This document shows, piece by piece, positions 40,391 through 43,881 of a DNA stretch of 43,881 nt. Origin of the DNA: Desulfovibrio cuneatus DSM 11391 (GTDB lineage Bacteria > Desulfobacterota > Desulfovibrionia > Desulfovibrionales > Desulfovibrionaceae). The stretch lies in the NCBI RefSeq assembly GCF_000430005.1, contig NZ_AUCY01000028.1:1-43881 (forward strand). Reading direction: 5' to 3'. Within the stretch, counting starts at the first letter, position 1. Each line of letters starts with the position of its first letter. The notes beneath the pieces were generated by a model. That model was given only the letters and a program-made list of their open reading frames with translations, was not told where the DNA came from and did not search any database. Both the position numbers and the translations under genes were made by a program.

Positions 40391-42742
40391 TTATGCAGCG
40401 TACAATTCTTGCGCCAGTTCATGAAGTGCGCTTTCAAAGTTGGCCTTCCCTTTGAAAATGCCGTTCACAATGTGCAGAGGAGAGCCAAAGTTACGGATGG
40501 GGTTTACCTTGAGTATGTCCATACTCTCTAGGCTCAGGATGCCTGAATCCGCGTACTTTTCCAGCAAAGCGTCCAGAATGACGGCAGCTTGCTCTCCGTA
40601 CTTGGCAAAGTAATTGCGTTTTTTTACATTGTTCGCCCTTTCCTGACGGGTTAGGGGCGGCTTGTCATACGCGATATGGCAAAGTAGGTCAAAGGGGTCA
40701 AACTCGTGCCCGATTTGCTCTTGCAACTCCTCTATGAGAACCCCTTGGCTTGCCAGCTCATCCAGCACAGCCTGCTTACGTTTGGCTGTGTTCCAGGCGG
40801 CAAGAAAGGCTTCAAGGGTAACGAACTGATCGCGCAGGTTGCGCCGGGTATAATCGGTGAGCGACTCTGTAATCAGCTTGCCGTCTTTATCAATATACTG
40901 CACACGCTGTTTTAGCACAGTGACTTCAACGTCATGCACATAATACTTCATGCGCCCTTCGGGCCTGGGGCCGTCGCTTCCTGTTCCCGGTGGCTCTGGG
41001 TTTTCCCCCTCGCCCGGCTCATCTACAGGCGGCTCTGGCGGGGAAGGAAGTTCACCATCCGGGCTGGGGGTAAAGGCATCATCCTGTTCACAGGGGCCGT
41101 CAAAGTCTGGGTCGGCAAAAAGCCTGGTTGCATCCCGAAAATCAAAAATCGTAAAAAACATTTTTCCAAGGTCTTCGCGTACTCGTGTGCCCCGACCAAT
41201 AATCTGTTTAAACTCTGTCATGCTGTTGATATGGGCATCCAGCACAATATTTTTCACCATTTGAACGTCAACACCAGTGGTAAGCAATTTGGAGGTTGTC
41301 ACCAGCACAGGATATTTACTGGAAACATCTCTAAAATTGTCCAGTTGTTTTTTCCCAATATCATCATCACCAGTAATGCGCATAACATAGCGTTCATCGG
41401 CTGTGACAAGGTCGCTATTTTCATTTATGAGCGCTTGGCGCATTCGATCCGCATGGTCTGTATCAACACAAAAAAATATGGTTTTATCGTAACGAGTATC
41501 ATGCTTTTTTAGGTAGTTGGAAACAACCTTCGCAACCATTTTAGTTCGTTGCTCCAGTACAAGCTCCCGGTCATAGTCACGAGTGTTATATTCTCTGTCT
41601 ACAATTTCTTTGCCAAAACGGTCAGTTTGGCCCACATATGGGCGAAACCCTTCTGCATCTTTATCAAGTAGAACACGAATGACCCTATATGGAGCAAGAA
41701 AACCATCATCAATACCCTGCTTGAGGGAATAAACGTATATGGGGTCGCCAAAATAATCGATGTTGGAAACGTCCTTATCTTCCTTAGGCGTTGCCGTAAG
41801 ACCTATTTGTGCCGCTGCGCCGAAATATTGCAATATTTCGCGCCATTCGCTGTCCGCCTTGGCACTTCCTCGGTGGCACTCATCAACAACAATGAGGTCA
41901 AAAAAGCCGGAGCTGAATTGTTTGAAAATTTCTTTATCACCTTCACCGGTCAACCCCTGATAGAGAGCAAGGTACACTTCATAAGATTTATCTACCTTCC
42001 GGTTTCGCACAATAGTCATTTTATCTTTAAAAGGCGCGAAATCATTTATGTACGTCTGGTCTATCAAGGCATTGCGGTCGGCAAGAAACAAAATGCGTTT
42101 TTTAACGCCCGACTTCCACAGTCGCCAGATAATTTGGAACGCTGTGTATGTTTTTCCGGTTCCTGTTGCCATAACCAGAAGGGCGCGATTCTGTCCTTTA
42201 GCAATCGCGTTGACCGTCATATTAATGGCATTCAGTTGGTAGTAGCGGGCTTCTTTCTCTTCCCGTTCCATATGGTAGGGCTGCACTGCAATTTTTTCTT
42301 GTTGTTCATCAAGGTTTGCCGCGCTTTTGTACATTTCCCACAAAGTTTCAGGAGATGGAAATTTATCCAGGTGCAGAATAATTTCTTTAGTGTCAGAGGA
42401 GGAAAGGCGGTTATGGAAAACAAAACAGTCCCCGTTGGATGTAAAAACAAAAGGAACCATGAGGCGCTGTGCATAATCCAGAGCTTGCTGCATGCCATCG
42501 CCATGCGTATGATTGTTATCCTTAGCCTCTACTATGGCAAGGGGGATATGGGGTTTGTAAAATAAAACGTAATCTGCAAATTTAGCTTTGTCTCTTTTAT
42601 ATGTACCACCCCGTGCGATGATACGGCCTTTAGTAATAGCGTATTCTTCCCGAAGCTGGATTGTAGACCAACCTGAACTTTTTATTGCAGGGGTAATAAA
42701 ACGAGTACGTACTTCTTGTTCTGTTAATTGTTTTTTATCCAC
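40391..42742 (-). CDS. hsdR: Type I restriction enzyme translocase/nuclease HsdR
   Basis: Protein of 783 residues from GTG 42742 (GGAGG 7 bases upstream). N-terminal PD-(D/E)xK nuclease: Asp57 and Glu72-x-Lys74 in FADYVLFYKPHIPLAIVEAKD. Helicase domains: Walker A in VMATGTGKTYTAFQ, DECH in LIVVDECHRGSAK, motif III GLTATP and motif VI near QIIGRGTRVREDLG. A Pro/Glu/Gly-rich linker (about 565-610) joins an EcoEI-type C-terminal domain. The length is short for HsdR of the EcoKI kind but normal for the EcoEI-like group. First gene of hsdR-hsdM-hsdS-peptidase, with its own promoter. Confidence 0.95.
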   Translation of the reverse strand: MDKKQLTEQEVRTRFITPAIKSSGWSTIQLREEYAITKGRIIARGGTYKRDKAKFADYVLFYKPHIPLAIVEAKDNNHTHGDGMQQALDYAQRLMVPFVFTSNGDCFVFHNRLSSSDTKEIILHLDKFPSPETLWEMYKSAANLDEQQEKIAVQPYHMEREEKEARYYQLNAINMTVNAIAKGQNRALLVMATGTGKTYTAFQIIWRLWKSGVKKRILFLADRNALIDQTYINDFAPFKDKMTIVRNRKVDKSYEVYLALYQGLTGEGDKEIFKQFSSGFFDLIVVDECHRGSAKADSEWREILQYFGAAAQIGLTATPKEDKDVSNIDYFGDPIYVYSLKQGIDDGFLAPYRVIRVLLDKDAEGFRPYVGQTDRFGKEIVDREYNTRDYDRELVLEQRTKMVAKVVSNYLKKHDTRYDKTIFFCVDTDHADRMRQALINENSDLVTADERYVMRITGDDDIGKKQLDNFRDVSSKYPVLVTTSKLLTTGVDVQMVKNIVLDAHINSMTEFKQIIGRGTRVREDLGKMFFTIFDFRDATRLFADPDFDGPCEQDDAFTPSPDGELPSPPEPPVDEPGEGENPEPPGTGSDGPRPEGRMKYYVHDVEVTVLKQRVQYIDKDGKLITESLTDYTRRNLRDQFVTLEAFLAAWNTAKRKQAVLDELASQGVLIEELQEQIGHEFDPFDLLCHIAYDKPPLTRQERANNVKKRNYFAKYGEQAAVILDALLEKYADSGILSLESMDILKVNPIRNFGSPLHIVNGIFKGKANFESALHELAQELYAA

Positions 42743-42777
42743 CCCGCTGCCTCCAGGTAAATTTTAAACGATTTAAT

Positions 42778-42806
42778 AGTATACACAAACAGTTATGCAA
42801 ATGCAA
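42778..42806 (-). promoter_or_regulatory. Promoter of the hsd operon with overlapping palindrome
   Basis: Minus strand: TTGCAT (42801-42806), 17-base spacer, TATACT (42778-42783), about 36 bases before the hsdR start. The -35 lies inside the perfect 12-base palindrome ATGCAATTGCAT (42801-42812), a possible operator controlling the restriction genes. Confidence 0.7.
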
Positions 42807-42850
42807 TTGCATCCATTTTGTTAGAATCCTTGCAAATGTCTCTTACACAC

Positions 42851-43881
42851 TTACCTCCCCAACCCCATGCCCCTGCATGGTGTTTGTAGCTGTTCCCGCT
42901 CCGGCTCCTGCTTTTTATCTACCTGCCTTGTAACAAGCTGTTCAATTTTGCCAACAAGCCTTCCAAGTTCGTGTACAAGCCGCTCAAGTGTAGTAAGTGC
43001 TGTGCGTGTTCTTGTTGCTCTGCTGCTAGGCTGGTGGTTTGTTGTTCCAGCCTGTGCAGGGTGGTGGCCTGGTTGTTCAGGTGTATGGACTGTTGGGTTA
43101 AGGTATTCTGCTGGGCTTCTATGGTTGTATTGTGCGCTGCCAGAGTTTTCTGGCAATCCTGCAAGGTTGTTTGCTGATTTTCCAGCATGGTGCCTTGCCG
43201 GATTTGTGTTTCCCGCAATTCCTGTTCTATTGTCGTAAGGGATTGGGTGAGCAGACGTTCCAGTTCTGTCATGACTTATTTCCTCACTATGCTCCAGGCT
43301 TCCCGTTTTTCTATGTTGCCAGCGTAAGTCAGTGTCCAGCCCTCCGGCGTGAGCAGGTATCGTTTGTTGTCTTTGTCCTGAAAGGGCTCCAGTCCTTTGA
43401 AGGTGCTCCAGAGTTGGGCTGTTTGCGCTTCCAGTGTCTCTTTCCGCTCCGAGAGGGCCGTTATTTCGTTGTGCAGTGAGGTTATTTTCCCCTCTGCCAA
43501 AGCCATCAGCCCCCAGCCACTCAGGCCCGCGCCCAACAGAATGCTCACGGTTATGAGCAGGGCTTGCAGATTCTTCCACAGGAAGGCCCGGCTCAGGGTG
43601 CGGCACTGGCAGGTCAAGGTCTGTTCGAGCTTCCCAAGCTGGTGCAGGATAGCGGCCTCGGTTGTACTCAGCGCGTTTTGCGATGATTGCCGCAAGCTCT
43701 CGCTCAAGGCGCTGAATTGTTGCTGGGTCAGGATCTCCATCTCTTGTCGTTCCTGCTCGGTCTTGGCCTTCAACCGTTCTGCCAGTGAGGTGAGTGAAGT
43801 TCCAGTGTTCGGCATACATGCCTCCTTTCAGGCGGAGCTTGATTGTGTTGGTATTTTCTTCAGTGTCAGAATTATTTTTTG
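42851..43881 (-). CDS. mobA: C-terminal part of a MobA/MbeA-like relaxase (5' end outside window)
   Basis: The frame is open from the right edge to a stop at 42851, at least 343 codons; the apparent ATG at 43819 is internal, as codons before it to the edge are open. The visible part lacks the catalytic N-terminal domain. It has a linker with ATIQRLERELAAIIAKRAEYNRG, then a long polar low-complexity stretch, and a C-terminal helical segment LERLVHELGRLVGKIEQLV. Identification as relaxase rests mainly on arrangement: two other frames nested inside it encode MbeB- and MbeD-like proteins, as in ColE1-type plasmids. It nicks DNA at oriT for mobilization, with conjugation machinery supplied by another element. 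A single-frame protein of unknown function is the alternative. Confidence 0.7.
   Translation of the reverse strand, partial: KNNSDTEENTNTIKLRLKGGMYAEHWNFTHLTGRTVEGQDRAGTTRDGDPDPATIQRLERELAAIIAKRAEYNRGRYPAPAWEARTDLDLPVPHPEPGLPVEESASPAHNREHSVGRGPEWLGADGFGRGENNLTAQRNNGPLGAERDTGSANSPTLEHLQRTGALSGQRQQTIPAHAGGLDTDLRWQHRKTGSLEHSEEISHDRTGTSAHPIPYDNRTGIAGNTNPARHHAGKSANNLAGLPENSGSAQYNHRSPAEYLNPTVHTPEQPGHHPAQAGTTNHQPSSRATRTRTALTTLERLVHELGRLVGKIEQLVTRQVDKKQEPEREQLQTPCRGMGLGR
42919..43272 (-). CDS. mbeD: MbeD-like mobilization protein nested in mobA
   Basis: 117 residues in a different frame within the mobA gene. GAGG lies 8 bases before the ATG, overlapping the end of the mbeB-like gene, whose stop is 3 bases upstream. 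The N-terminus MTELERLLTQSLTTIEQEL matches the MbeD pattern, and the rest is a Gln-rich coiled coil (LENQQTTLQDCQKTL, LNNQATTLHRLEQQ). In ColE1 MbeD is needed for mobilization and entry exclusion. The coiled-coil character makes by-eye assignment less sure. Confidence 0.7.
   Translation of the reverse strand: MTELERLLTQSLTTIEQELRETQIRQGTMLENQQTTLQDCQKTLAAHNTTIEAQQNTLTQQSIHLNNQATTLHRLEQQTTSLAAEQQEHAQHLLHLSGLYTNLEGLLAKLNSLLQGR
43276..43815 (-). CDS. mbeB: MbeB-like mobilization protein nested in mobA
   Basis: 179 residues; AAAGGAGG ends 7 bases before ATG 43815, an excellent ribosome site inside the relaxase frame. The N-terminal third (SLAERLKAKTEQERQEMEILTQQQFSALSESL... LSTTEAAILHQLGKLEQ) resembles the MbeB N-terminal family. 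A transmembrane helix follows (LQALLITVSILLGAGLSGWGLMAL), then a coiled coil and a short globular end (YLLTPEGWTLTYAGNIEKREAWSIVRK). MbeB in ColE1 stabilises the relaxosome and links it to the membrane; the helix here fits that role. Confidence 0.75.
   Translation of the reverse strand: MPNTGTSLTSLAERLKAKTEQERQEMEILTQQQFSALSESLRQSSQNALSTTEAAILHQLGKLEQTLTCQCRTLSRAFLWKNLQALLITVSILLGAGLSGWGLMALAEGKITSLHNEITALSERKETLEAQTAQLWSTFKGLEPFQDKDNKRYLLTPEGWTLTYAGNIEKREAWSIVRK

Noticed and set aside
34273-43881. Search for a second copy of the tRNA-Asn 3' end (right attachment site)
   Set aside because: No stretch matching the T-arm and acceptor end was noticed to the right, so the element end is taken to be outside the window.

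Overview
The window looks like chromosome of a Desulfovibrio-type sulfate-reducing bacterium (Desulfovibrionaceae). This is judged from gene content, not from a database search: a periplasmic-type CbiK cobaltochelatase behind a cobalamin riboswitch, an AhbB-type sirohaem decarboxylase next to hemL (the anaerobic haem route), a LapB/LapC/LapG secretion locus, and a BamA with an extra N-terminal domain.

Layout. (1) 1-11470: type I secretion and biofilm-type locus. A partial acidic Ala-rich protein and a TolC-like outer-membrane factor lie on the minus strand. Divergent on the plus strand are a LapB-like ABC exporter, two consecutive HlyD-family adaptors, a LapG-like periplasmic cysteine protease, and a membrane PAS/HD-GYP sensor whose metal-binding HD residues are lost. 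(2) 11564-14126: thiol peroxidase behind a Fur/PerR-like box, then ahbB and hemL. (3) 14354-16541: cbiG and cobJ, separated by perfect palindromes. (4) 16585-19380: dispersed repeats, a FadL-like porin and a ferredoxin carrying a His/Cys-rich tandem-repeat insert. (5) 19563-25101: cobalamin riboswitch with terminator, then cbiK, a fused BtuC-BtuD transporter, btuF, a repeat cluster and cobI. (6) 25401-27080: a Cache-domain histidine kinase with no adjacent regulator. (7) 27452-33902: lysS, lolC/E, lolD and bamA on the minus strand, with a strong terminator. (8) 34273 to the right edge: tRNA-Asn followed by an integrated element with a tyrosine integrase, three small ORFs, a type I restriction-modification operon ending in an ImmA/IrrE-like peptidase, and a ColE1-like mobilization module in which mobB- and mobD-like genes are nested in other frames inside the relaxase gene. 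This looks like an integrative mobilizable element whose far end is outside the window.

How the parts work together. The first block would export a surface adhesin and control its release through LapG. The tetrapyrrole block takes glutamate-1-semialdehyde and sirohaem towards haem, and sirohydrochlorin towards cobalamin, with B12 uptake under riboswitch control. The lol/bam block builds the outer membrane. The tRNA-Asn element brings in host-defence and transfer functions.

Most notable: the degenerate HD-GYP sensor next to lapG where a c-di-GMP receptor would be expected, the metal-binding repeat insert in the ferredoxin, the BtuCD fusion, two families of dispersed intergenic repeats that occur side by side at two loci, and the nested mobilization genes. 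All family assignments are from motif reading; no search was run.
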